A DNA stretch of 28,711 nt from Priapulus caudatus (taxonomy: Eukaryota > Priapulida > Priapulimorpha > Priapulimorphida > Priapulidae): assembly GCF_000485595.1 (NCBI RefSeq), contig NW_014577199.1, forward strand, positions 299,456-328,166, given 5' to 3'. The notes beneath the pieces were generated by a model. That model did not search any database and was not told the origin of the DNA. It worked only from the letters and a program-made list of their open reading frames with translations. A program made the translations under genes and the position numbers. Below, piece by piece: positions 18,061-28,010 of the stretch; within the stretch, counting starts at the first letter, position 1; the number at the start of each line of letters is the position of its first letter.

Positions 18061-19004
18061 TTTTGACATTTTCTGAGGACATGGTCTGATGGAGCGATTG
18101 AAAAACTTTTTTGTTTCAGCGGTAACCTAGCATTTTTATGGCTTTATTGAAAGGACCATGAAATGTACTTTCCGCTGACATGCGAAGAGTAAGTGTCGGA
18201 TAACCTTTTGACCCTCAAGAGGAGGGTTAAACATGGATTTGTTTCTCTCAACTGCGTTGGCGAGTACCTGTGGGTGTGGAAAGCTCCAATTTTACAGTGA
18301 AATTCCACACATAACTCTTACTTGAACAACGCTTACTTAGGAGATAATGGCATGACTTATATATAAGATTCTGTAGTGTACATTATGAATAGTTGGAATA
18401 CAGTCACTAGCACTCAAATAATTACCCAGGAGTGAGGCTGCGGATTTCCCAGACTTAATTTTCTCATCAAATTTTGGCGCCAATATAGACGCAAGTGTGT
18501 ACGTTCTTGAGCTTATTCGGTCCACTAATCACTGGCCTACCTTGTACTGAAATTAGTTTAGAGATATTTGCTATCGTATTGCTATAAATTGTAATCTTGC
18601 ACGAGCTGCTCTGCCTCTGGTTGTATCAACCATTGAGCTATTTTTAACGAGCCAGATGGGCCTCGCAAGGGATTTAATGTACCTTATTACCTGACACCAT
18701 AGAACGCACGTTATGTATAGTAATAATATGGTAATTATTCGCTCCTGCTTTTTTGCAATTCGTCGTCACACTGACAGCTGCCGTTGCTGCAATGCTTTTG
18801 CTGACCGATGCAACCATAGGGATGCAACGATGCCTTTGATAGCGGCCCGCCATCTATCGGAATTTTATTACACTAGTTTGAAGTGTTGTTTTTTGGGTTA
18901 GAAATGAACGTATGTATAGGACGTCTTGTTATGCACAAATGAATTTATCAGCAGAACACCAGACACCAGATGAGCCCCTGTCGCTCTGCGGCACTTCTTT
19001 ACTG
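18061..19004. other. intron sequence, nothing recognised
   Basis: No coding exon, RNA gene or clear repeat seen; only short frames without family resemblance. Confidence 0.5.
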
Positions 19005-19298
19005 TTTGGGATGGGATGGGATGGCATGGCATGGGATGGCATGGGATGGCATGGGATGGCATGGCATGGCATGGCATGGCATGGCATTGCATGGCATGGG
19101 ATGGGATGCGGTGCGATGGGATGCGGTGCGATGGCATGGCATGTCATGAAATGGCATGGGATGGCATGAGATGCGATGAGATGGGATGGGATGGGATGGG
19201 ATGAGATATGGGATGGGATGGGATGGGATGCGGTGTGATGGGATGGGATGGGATGGCATGGAATGGGATGGGATGCATGCATGCATGCATGCATGGAT
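19005..19298. repeat. GGGAT/GGCAT pentanucleotide microsatellite
   Basis: Alternating GGGAT, GGCAT and GCGAT pentamers, then (GCAT)n and (GATA)n at the end. The G-triplets of the + strand could form G-quadruplexes. Met-Pro-Cys-His and Gly-Trp-Met-type frames are repeat translations. Confidence 0.95.
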
Positions 19299-19412
19299 AG
19301 ATAGATAGTTAGATTTTTTGGGTATTTTCCTTTCAACCAAGCGGTCACCAACTGAGTAATGCCACTGATTTCCCCGGGCAACGCCGGGTATTCCGCTAGT
19401 ACTATATATAAC

Positions 19413-19714
19413 TACCATATGGCGCGAACGAATTGAGTTACATTTCTAAAATTCTAGATACATATCAACACATGTCGTAGCTATAAGCCCCGTGAATTTT
19501 GAGTTTAATAAAGCATGAATAGTATAATTAATTACCAAATATATACGCGCGGTATCGCTCATAGGCTAAAATTTTCCGTGCACGTTTCGTAGAGATTTTT
19601 CCCAAAAATGTCGAATTCAACGTTATTAAAGCATAATCAATAGTGTCCTGTATATGTAACATATGCTAGCAATATTTAGAAATGTAACTCAAATTCATTC
19701 GCGGCCATATGGTA
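19413..19714. mobile_element. MITE of about 300 bp with inverted ends TACCATATGG
   Basis: The left end, TACCATATGGCGCGAACGAA through TTGAGTTACATTTCTAAA, is inverted at the right end (TTTAGAAATGTAACTCAAAT through CGGCCATATGGTA). The left half is homologous to 7731-7905. Non-coding. Confidence 0.82.
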
Positions 19715-20439
19715 ATACGTTATATATATCTTACTCAGAAAAGTATACGCCGTAAGAACGGCAGCAAACTGTTGTCTTTAAATATATAACTACCATGTAA
19801 TGACACAGATAAAGTTAAAATAATTTCATGGTTAACTGAAAGAAAACGCAGCTGCACTGGGGTACACCGTAAACACTGGCACAGGCTAGCTGCCAACTGA
19901 GCTAACTGTGCAGTATCGTTTGTGTATTTCGTCAAAGCACAGAGCTTAGGGGATATCTGCAGTAGGGGGGGAATCTGAGACGTAGCACCAATCTATTGAG
20001 AGAATAGATTTTTGTTGACGTTCGCATGTCATGATTACGCATCTTCCCGAGGACTTGGTGATTGTCTGAATATGCTGCACGACGCGCAGTCAGAGACCAG
20101 TGTAAATCCCACTAATGTTTATGTGGATCTATCTGTGTAACCGCACTGCCATCTTATTGACGAATACTCTTTTTCGAACTTGATTTGACTTAACTACTTT
20201 AATACTTAAACTTTTTAATTTTTTGCTATAGCCACGAACGCATCTCCAGACTGGTGATTCTGAATATAGTGCTTCAGTTAGGTCCTATTTGAGGACAGAT
20301 CTATGTCGAAAAAAGCCGCGCACAAGTACAAACACACAGCATTACACACAGCAGGCAGTACACAAGATTAGCCAAATATAGTATAGATAGACACTTTTAA
20401 TTAATAAAACTAATTCGTGACTCTGCAATTATAACTTGA
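19715..20439. other. intron sequence, nothing recognised
   Basis: AT-rich sequence without coding or structural signal. Confidence 0.5.
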
Positions 20440-20820
20440 ATTTCCAGAGAACGCATCAGCTAAGACATCGTTCGTTTTATATGTCATCTAGAAATTTTTA
20501 GAATGTATACTCAAATTGTTCCGCAAGCTTGAATAGATAGTTAGCTACTACTTTCTCTACGAGTCCCATAGCGCGTCGGTGATACCATTAGCCTATAATA
20601 CGATAGCGCGCGTAAATATTTTTGGTAATTTAATTTCACTATTTGTGCCGTTTCAATAAACTCCAATTATCAACAGGAGACCCCCGAACTGCATAGGCTA
20701 AGACATGTTTTTTATATGTGATCCTGCGAATTCAATCTTATTCGTCAGCTGCCTCTGCAAAATTATACAACTCATCGTCTCGCTTGAGATATTATCGTTA
20801 GTACACTTTCCTACGGCCGC
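20440..20820 (-). repeat. inverted, degenerate copy of the 7731 repeat family
   Basis: Read on the minus strand it begins CGGCCGTAGGAAAGTGTACTAAC as at 7731, later has TACGCGCGCTATCG and ATAGGCTAA blocks and an ATTTGAGTATACATTCTAAA block, in a longer and rearranged order. Confidence 0.65.
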
Positions 20821-20822
20821 AT

Positions 20823-23150
20823 AGTCTTAATAGCGCAGTGGTGGTGGGGGGGGGTACGTTCATTGTGTGCGGCTGGCGATGCTCGCACAGCAGTGCGCAT
20901 AAGGAGCGGTGGCGCGCGATTGGAAGGGTTCGTAATCCGGCGGCCGTCCATATTTCGCCCGAGGCTGACGGTTTACGCCGGCCTGTACGTAAGGTTCAAA
21001 GATTTGCACACTGCGGCGCGGGGAAAACCATTGTTTCTGGCAAAAGCTACTTGTAAATACGTTCGCTGACACCATCATACTACAGTGATGGTATTAGCAA
21101 ACTCAGAGAGACATATACAAATATACTTGCGTGCATGTCAGCATGCTGTTGATCTAACGCTGCGCGCGATGAGACGCCCAGTTCCGCGGGAATGCCGCAG
21201 CGGCGAGCCGGCGGTTGATGTTGCAAGTATGAAGTGGTCGCTGTCCCGGCAGTGAGAACAAGTGCGCCAGCAAATTCGGAGCCGCAGGCGCACGTCTCCA
21301 CAGCGGTCAGCGGCTGTGTGCCTGTAGTTTTTAAAAGATGACTAATGATTATATATGCGACGAATTCTAGAATCTGGTATGATATAAAACACAGTTACAA
21401 AACAATCGGCTACAGATTCATGCCATGCCAGATAGCTGAATCAAAAAAGAGTTAGAATTTAATATGAACAAAAAATTACAATGGTTGATAAAAATTCATC
21501 GAAACAAAGAAAGTATATGAGGAAGAGATTATAATAGCAACCAAGTAATAAAAAAAATGCACGCAAATATTACTAACTTAGGGGATTTAATTAATGAATA
21601 GAGGTTATAAAACGATATGAAAGAGTCCGAATCTGAAAAACGTAGTTACTGAATATGGAAATGTAGTCGACGCTGTGCTCGAGATCATATAATTAGGCAC
21701 AGCGTTGAGCGAGAGCAGGGGCGACTAGCCGGTAGTCAGGGCAGCGCGACCACGTGGCAGGGCCACTATTTGGTATCTGTCTATCGAACGGTGACTAGAG
21801 TCAATGGTCATTAAGATGCAGAGAGCGGGTACGTGACACGTGAAACATCTATGAGATGCGTCCATCGCAAGCCGGGGTCGGCAGAATCAGGTAATCGCTG
21901 GACAGCCCTAAGAAGGTGACAGATAATAGCCGATGACGGGCACAGGAATCGCGCTGTGTATACTAAGGCGAGCGTCACTCAGCCAGCGGGGAACTCAACT
22001 TCTCTACTCCCGTGTGCGTTATCTGTCACAAGTTGCATTTACGCCATACCGTGTTGTATTCAACCTGTTTTTTTTTTTTAAAAATGGGCCGCCCCCCTAA
22101 CCAATACAGTCGCTTGTGGTACTTACGTTCTCATACTATTATGTTCGCTTTAGTCTGCAAGCGCAATCCGTGTACTCTGTTTCTCTAACGCTACCTCACT
22201 CGGTCACACCCTAATAACCGCACATAGAGGTTACACGAAATATGATCATGGCAGATAGAGCAAAATATGGAATATCATAGTCTAAATAAGAAGTAGATAA
22301 GTGAACTTATTACGAACTGCACAGTTTTTAACCTTCTTCCTAAATAACAGTGAAAGCATGGACTAACATTAAAATAAGAAGAAGTAAAAATGTTGAAGGA
22401 TTATCAAAATGAGATGGTCCTGCTAGCGCAAAATAATAATCACTGCCAGAAAATCAAAACGCATTGAAAGACGATGAAAACTTCAAAGAAGAGATACGGA
22501 GATATTCAGTAAAAAATAACAATATATTTTTCTATAACGTAAATCGTCGTAAAATACATATAAAAAGCGCAATTATTTATTGAAAATCCCCATATTTACG
22601 TATACAAACATCCTAAAATTGGCGATTTCTTGTGGCAATGTAAACATTCAGCTTCCGTGCTTCGAACATTGTGTGTGTTTTTATTGATATTAGTTGCATG
22701 AATGACGCACCGGTCGTTCAATCCTGACACGATGAAAATGCAGATAAATTTCTTTATGTTCGATGCGAAATGCAATCGGCCGATGGCATTGCTCATATAT
22801 ATAGCGAAAGCAAACAGTCTTCCGCAAACACTCAACAACGCAGTAACGTTCAAGTCGTGTGACGCCGCTGGCATTCATGCCCAGTTACAACGAAGAAGGC
22901 GGGGCTATATCTTATTAGCGGAGTCTGCCTAAACATCGCATTCCGACGCACTCGAACAACGTTTTTGCCATATTATCAATACACAATTGCCGCCGCCTCG
23001 CTGGTCACACTACACGTCTGTCATTCGGAACAACGCGATGTGCGAATTATCATTCCGGATGCGTACCCCCCCGCATAACGTTTTACATTCGCGAACAGAG
23101 CAACCGTTAGTGCCCAGCTCGCTCCGGACGTACTGACACCAGGAGTGTAT
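20823..23150. other. intron sequence, no coding exon recognised
   Basis: Includes a G-run (GTGGTGGGGGGGGG near 20840), a locally GC-rich stretch at about 20850-21300 with overlapping frames in several phases, and AT-rich sequence at 21320-22600. None of the frames carries a recognisable domain. Confidence 0.5.
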
Positions 23151-23154
23151 ACTA

Positions 23155-23260
23155 TATATTATACTATACAATGTAATACTATAATACTACTAATACTATA
23201 CTATAATATAATATAATACTATAATACTACTAATATAATACTATAGTATATATCACTAAT
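23155..23260. repeat. AT-rich ATACT/ATAAT microsatellite
   Basis: Tandem ATACTATA and TAATACTA variants shortly upstream of the next GALNT exon. Confidence 0.85.
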
Positions 23261-23376
23261 TAACTTAAAGATAACTTCATATATTTAGTAATATACTATA
23301 GTACCTGTAATCTCCCATGTGATATATTATAACTACTCGCATGTAACTAACTACTTGATGTGCCGTTGCCATACAG

Positions 23377-23586
23377 ATAGGATGTGCGCGCCGGAAGCTT
23401 AGTAGCGGTTCTGCTTGTTCGCCATGTCGGTGCAGCATATTTCGTAGGGCGAAGTTCGCTCGTCACAAGGTGCCACAGCGTATCTCGCATCCGGATTACT
23501 ACAAAAACCTGGTGCGGCTCGCCGAGGTGTGGCTAGACGATTATAAGGAGTACTTTCTAGCGGAGCACGTTGGCGTCGCGCTAAAG
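23377..23586 (+). CDS. GALNT: GALNT exon ending the catalytic domain, front end in a shifted frame
   Basis: A 210-nt exon, phase 0 on both sides: acceptor gccatacag ending 23376, donor AAG|GTAACG at 23587. The last 50 residues (IFRRAKFARHK...) fit the family, including LVRLAEVWLDDYKEYF, like GALNT11 VWLDEYKE. The first 20 residues in frame do not: they should read like I-W-M-C-G-G-x-L..PCS-H-V-G-H. The matching signal appears in the +1 frame (GSLVAV at about 23393 and RHVG at about 23426-23437), returning to frame 0 at ATATTTCGT (23437). So two or more small indels of near-zero net effect sit in 23377-23437. The His of HVGH is a metal ligand in characterised GALNTs and the Cys pair is structural. 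Sequencing or assembly error is my first choice; real decay is possible. Confidence 0.82.
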
Positions 23587-24190
23587 GTAACGTCAAGCTA
23601 CGGCTGCCGGCGCCGTCCGTCTGGCTGCTCCACTCATGCGGTTTAATGTCCTGCTGCTACGCACACAGTGCTGCGTCGACTGTCGCATTGAGCCGCGCGA
23701 AGCCTTTAGGCGGCGAGCACACGCACATTTAAAACACGTAATGCACACCCACACGCCGCCACGCATCGACACACACGCCAACATCACATCACACACACAA
23801 CCCGCACACACGCAGACAGTTTCCACCCGCGCGACACACTAGCACATACACACACAGCACTAGCACAACACAACGATCACACAACACTACACAGCTCACA
23901 CACACACACACGCTGCGTCCACGCACATGAGCCAAGCGCGTGCGCATACAGGCCATTAACATCAAGCCACGCACTAGCACACACAGACATGCGCACGCCA
24001 AACAGCACGCACCACAACAGTGCGCAACGCCAAAACGCACGCGCTAAACATGCCGCAGCACGTACACAGGCGAAACCAATCATACACCGCTACGCAAACA
24101 GCGTGGTCTATCGTAATAAAGTTTGTATTGGAGATAGTTAGACACTAAAATAAAGACCGGTCTATTGACTGCGATTATATCAACTGCTAT
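23587..24190. repeat. intron sequence with CA-rich low-complexity tract
   Basis: From about 23745 to 24075 the sequence is rich in CACA and CACGC but not a clean dinucleotide repeat. Frames on both strands here are compositional. No other feature seen. Confidence 0.7.
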
Positions 24191-24194
24191 CAGG

Positions 24195-24231
24195 AGTGAA
24201 TAATAATATATCTAGTCTATTATTATTCACT
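24195..24231. repeat. perfect 14-bp hairpin
   Basis: AGTGAATAATAATA (24195-24208) pairs with TATTATTATTCACT (24218-24231) around a 9-nt loop. Pairing continues imperfectly outward (ATCAGGAG with CTTCTGCTGAT), giving a stem of roughly 25-30 bp. Function unknown. Confidence 0.85.
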
Positions 24232-24439
24232 TCTGCTGATATTATAAGCGCGCCCTGCAACTATTTTATGCAACACGTGAAGATGTTATCCGAATGATGT
24301 GAACAGAACTGCTATATTCAACTAACTCGGTGCACTGGCACGTTCAGGACGCGTGGATGTGTGTCCAGCCCAGGTATAAACGCTGACTACTTCATTCATA
24401 TTGTATTACGCTAGTAATATATGATATATAATATAATAT

Positions 24440-24508
24440 ATAGAGAGACGAAGAAAATGGGGAGAGAGAGGAGAGAGAGACGAGGGGAGATAGAGGCGAG
24501 AGTATAGA

Positions 24509-24556
<48 letters not shown>

Positions 24557-24590
24557 CGAGAGAGAGAGAGAAAGAGCGAGAGAGAATAAG
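24440..24590. repeat. GA-dinucleotide microsatellite
   Basis: (AG)n with short interruptions, ending about 30 bp upstream of the acceptor of the next GALNT exon. Confidence 0.95.
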
Positions 24591-24615
24591 ATTTAATTAC
24601 AATTATTTTCACTAG

Positions 24616-24753
24616 GTTCGAGGTAAGAATTATGGAGACCTGACATCAAGGAAAGCTCTTAGGAAGCGTCTAAAGTGCAAGAGCTTCGGCTGGTATTTGA
24701 ATAGCATCTGGCCGGAAATGTTCCATCCAGGAAAAGCCATATACGGAGGCGAG
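24616..24753 (+). CDS. GALNT: GALNT exon joining catalytic and lectin domains
   Basis: A 138-nt exon (46 codons), phase 0 at both ends. Acceptor attttcactag ends at 24615; donor GAG|GTAAGA at 24754. The protein begins VRGKNYGDLTSRKALRKRL, then KCKSFGWYLNSIWPEMFHPG. This matches the YGD.SSRK.LR..L.C..F.WYL...YPE segment that closes the catalytic domain, and the remaining residues AIYGGE form the short linker to the lectin domain. The cysteine is the conserved one that pairs within the catalytic domain. No disruption. The exon is bracketed by a GA tract upstream and a CG/TG tract downstream, both within about 30-100 nt of its splice sites. Confidence 0.93.
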
Positions 24754-24784
24754 GTAAGATGTTTGTGATGTGCACTTGCGTGAA

Positions 24785-24799
24785 TGCGTGCGTGCGCGA

Positions 24800-24851
<52 letters not shown>
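24785..24851. repeat. (CG)n(TG)n alternating tract
   Basis: GCGTGCGTGCGCGAGCGCGC followed by a long (GT)n. Strong Z-DNA-type composition just 32 nt after the preceding donor site. Confidence 0.95.
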
Positions 24852-24854
<3 letters not shown>

Positions 24855-25069
24855 CGAGAGAGCGAGAGTACATGCGTGCGTGCATGTGTGCGCGTGTGCG
24901 TGGGTATGTTATCCATATTAGCTAATACCTGTATATGTGACGGAATAGAAAACTTTTGTCTGTCTGTATTTACGTCCGTTCACCCGTCCGTCCGTCAGTC
25001 TGTCTGTCTATTATTGCGCTAGCAGCTATATCTTATTTATTAACCCCTTCGTGATTTTAACCCTTTCAG

Positions 25070-25186
25070 ATTCGTAACAGTATAGGCGGTGGTGCAGGTG
25101 ATGCGTGTCTAGACAGTCCGTCAGATGACAAACAACACGGCAAGCTGATGACCTTATGGCCCTGCCACAATCAGCGTGGCAACCAG
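25070..25186 (+). CDS. GALNT: GALNT lectin exon, alpha repeat
   Basis: A 117-nt exon (39 codons), phase 0/0. Acceptor taaccctttcag ends at 25069; donor CAG|GTAACG at 25187. It reads IRNSIGGGAGDACLDSPSDD and then KQHGKLMTLWPCHNQRGNQ. The CLD motif and the WPCH..xGNQ end mark the first (alpha) repeat of the ricin B-type beta-trefoil, which binds GalNAc on partly glycosylated substrates and steers the enzyme to nearby sites. The CLD Asp, the usual sugar-binding residue, is present. The QxW of this repeat is completed by the first codons of the next exon. Confidence 0.93.
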
Positions 25187-26040
25187 GTAACGCAGTAGGC
25201 CTATAAACGCATTCGTCCGATCTAGTAATTAATTGTTGTCACTCCTAACTCGAACTAAATTTAGTTAATTCACACTATTTATAACAATTTTTAGTTGCTA
25301 CTAACTCTCACTTATTTAAGTCACTATACTGTACTAGTTTTAACAGTGTTACTACTAGTTATGACTAATTCCAAGTACAACTAATTATAAGTCATTATAC
25401 TTGCTACTAATTAGTAATTATAACGAATGCTAATTACTACTAGTTCGAATTAGTTCGAATTAGTTCGAATTACAACGCTAATTTTTAGGCATTCCTATTC
25501 ATTCTAAACATTGGCACAGTGCAACATGTTGTATTATAATTGTTAAATAGAATGGCAGTAAACCGTGCTGTTACGGAATTAACGAATTCAATGACATCGA
25601 CATTAATGATATGAACATTGAACTGTTCTGTGGGTGAAACAAGGTTGGATACCAGAGTTATTGATATACGCGAACAACTCTTCCGTGTAGAATATTGACA
25701 TGACTGAACTGAAAGATCGTACCACGAATAACGGCACAGGGTCTCACGGCCCATGCCGACACGGAGTTGTGTCATTAAACCCAAGACCCGAACGGCTGTT
25801 AATTGCACATTATTTCTATATAATTACAACGAGCGTGCTTTTTCTACTTCCTAGCGCCGACATTTCCTTGAGAATCTTGGAATAACTACCGGCCACGAGC
25901 AGTCAGCCGTTTGATAGCTGTCTCATTCGATGTTAATAAATGGTCTTCACGCTCGCTAATTGTCTCTGTCTCTCTCTTTCACCGCTTCGGCACAACTTCA
26001 AGTGCGGGTCACGTATAACTTTAACACATTTACTTCGCAG
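25187..26040. repeat. intron with degenerate ACTAATT repeats and an ATTAGTTCGA tract
   Basis: Around 25230-25440 the sequence is dominated by ACTAATT/AATTAGT motifs, and ATTAGTTCGA is repeated in tandem three times at about 25441-25471. Nothing else recognised up to the acceptor at 26040. Confidence 0.65.
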
Positions 26041-26178
26041 CAATGGCACATGACCCCGACGGGAGAGCTGCGCCGTGAAGACCTTTGCCTAGACTTTGAC
26101 GGCAAGAAAATCTCGATGTGGGGTTGCCATGGTTTACAAGGAAATCAGCAATGGGAGTATGACAAAACGGTGCGTATT
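26041..26178 (+). CDS. GALNT: GALNT lectin exon, beta repeat
   Basis: Acceptor ttacttcgcag ends at 26040. The exon opens QWHMTPTGELRREDLCLDFD, completing GNQ|QW across the splice junction, and continues with GKKISMWGCHGLQGNQQWEY then DKTVRI. It carries a second CLD and a second QxW, as in the beta repeat of the lectin domain. Two donors are possible: GTAAGG at 26179, which keeps VRI (comparable to the NRL/Y step of the family) and which I prefer, or GTGCGT at 26170. Both leave phase 0. Length 138 nt with the preferred donor. Confidence 0.9.
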
Positions 26179-26179
26179 G

Positions 26180-27320
26180 TAAGGAAAACATTCCAACGTG
26201 ACGTCAGCATTTTCGCTGTACGCTAACTGTACCCCGCATAACGATGGGCAACTTATAGAGTTATAGAACACGCATTATGCCATTCGCTACTTACTTGACC
26301 TTGTCCCTCCCCTTCACTATATCTCGTCTGCCATCTCTAGCTGCTCCCAACTCTATACCCTCCACCCTTTACCACACTCTTTTATACGCGAAAGTTTGTT
26401 ATTGGTACCCGAGTGTCTGTTGTTATTAGCCGTATTCCCAATTTCTTAATTAAATTACATAGCTCTCTAAATCTATTTGGAGGCCCCGTGTTTTCCTAAC
26501 CATAAGTACCTATAGACACCTGATCACATCTGATGGTTTTGTGTTTTCAATTATGACTCCTTACCCTCTAATGTAAGTAAGCGAAACGCGCAACCTGTGC
26601 CTCTCGCGAAATTTTAAGGTGTTATTGTTTATTGATCACAACAACGCACGGTTGCAGCGCGTGGAGGCAACGCAACTGCTTGAACCGTGGAGGTGTTATG
26701 GCGCTTCTATTTTATGTTCATTTGCTTATTTCATTTTTATTTTCAAATTATTATTATTATATTATTATTATTATTTATTTATTTATTTTCATTTTTTAAA
26801 TTTTACTTCATGATATCCGACGCGCTCTCGCCCATCACTGCCGTATTTGCAGGCAAGGTCTACTACACTCATAGAAATAATATAGATGGACAGAGTGAAT
26901 AATGAGTAGAATAATATAGATAGATAGAGCGTCTCTATATATTTCTATGTTTACACTACACGGACTCCGTAAATTTCCCAGAATCAACTTGGCGACAGCC
27001 AGAGGGAGGGAGGGGGGAGGGTGCTTCTGTAATTGCTCTACTTTTAGCCACGAACGCATGACACGAATGTATTCTGTCAAAATTATGATTTAGCGCATCG
27101 CTGCCTGCAGCAGTATCTATTGCATATGCCGTATTGGCGGTAGGGCCGTCGGCAAGGCAGGCGTTAAATGAGCGAGCGCGGATCTCACCTCAGACCTAGA
27201 TCTATATAGCACTACCTATCTCGATCTATTTTCTTTATACTACTAGTTATCTTGATCTATATCTGTGATATGCGCTGTTCGATGCTGTATGATGTGATTC
27301 ACCGATGTTAACATAAAGAA
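26180..27320. other. intron sequence with an ATT-rich microsatellite
   Basis: (ATT)n/(TTTA)n lies at about 26738-26795. AGAATAATATAGATGGACAG-like sequence is repeated near 26875 and 26908. No exon recognised. Confidence 0.6.
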
Positions 27321-27339
27321 CCCATGCACAATATCCACA

Positions 27340-27700
27340 GGCGCACACGCACGCAATACACACACACACACACACACACCACGAACACACACCCACACAC
27401 ACAACCACACACACACACCACACAAGCCAGACACATACACGCCAAACACACACACGCAGCGCACACGACCCGACCACCACACCACATCACACACACACAC
27501 ACTCACAGACACACACATGCCGCGGGCCGCGCGCCAGGACATAAACCAGCAAACACACGACGCGCGCGCGCACGCGAAACACGACAACACACAGACATAC
27601 CACACACACCACACACACAGCACACACACACACCACGACACACAACACTACACCACACACACACACCACACAACACACATACTCACACACACACACACAA

Positions 27701-27732
<32 letters not shown>

Positions 27733-27785
27733 GCATTCCCACACACCACACCACACACACACAACACACACACACACACACTCAA
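27340..27785. repeat. CA-dinucleotide microsatellite
   Basis: (CA)n with CACACC, CACG and AACAC variants over about 440 bp. It ends about 110 nt before the next candidate exon. The His-Thr and Val-Cys-rich frames are repeat translations. Confidence 0.95.
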
Positions 27786-27894
27786 CCACTATTTACGTTT
27801 CCCATCATTTCCTTCCTTATTATGCCAACAGCTTAGATCGCCTTACCACCTTTCATCTACGTAGACTGATGGATAGTGCATGTTTGCGTTCCAG

Positions 27895-28010
27895 AAACTG
27901 ACGTTATATCACCAAACTCGAAGAAATGCATCCAGGCTGCAACAGTGACCAGAAAGAGCATGTTTCATGGAGGAATGCAACGCATCCCGCAACACACGCT
28001 GGAATGTTCG
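27895..28010 (+). CDS. GALNT: probable GALNT lectin exon, gamma repeat (phase problem)
   Basis: Acceptor tttgcgttccag ends at 27894; donor TCG|GTAAGC at 28011. The open frame reads TDVISPNSKKCIQAATVTRK, SMFHGGM..., PQHTLECS. S.KKCIQA matches the opening of a lectin repeat (compare VGQCLRA in GALNT11) and LECS may correspond to the later conserved Cys position. However, this frame needs a phase-1 junction while the previous exon ends in phase 0. A phase-0 join reads KLTLYHQTRR and stops at 27946-27948. Either a one-base error, a missed small exon, or an alternative terminal exon would reconcile this. The closing QxW should be on a further exon, which I do not see. Confidence 0.6.

Larger units (their letters stand above)
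1660..28010 (+). other. GALNT-family gene, 3' portion of the locus (eight visible exons)
   Basis: This entry groups the exons listed separately. The encoded enzyme family transfers GalNAc from UDP-GalNAc to Ser/Thr of proteins in the Golgi lumen, starting mucin-type O-glycans. The order of parts matches the family: GWLVP...GGFSWGL..FNW segment, [52 protein letters not shown], then a ricin-type lectin domain with CLD and QxW motifs. The N-terminal membrane anchor and the D-x-H metal motif are absent and must lie upstream of the window. Intron phases run 1, 2, 0, 0, 0, 0. The 17.2-kb intron (6174-23376) holds most of the mobile elements. No stop codon or poly(A) signal can be assigned with confidence, so a terminal exon may lie beyond the window. 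Features WLDxYKE and CHG.xGxQQW recall GALNT11, but paralogue assignment is tentative. Confidence 0.9.

Noticed and set aside
18898-19418. His/Pro/Met-rich frames
   Set aside because: Translations of the GGGAT/GGCAT microsatellite.
23593-24083. Cys/Val-rich minus-strand frames
   Set aside because: They derive from the CA/GT-rich low-complexity tract.
27243-27864. Frames of up to 170 codons in the CA tract
   Set aside because: Dinucleotide-repeat translations (His-Thr or Val-Cys).
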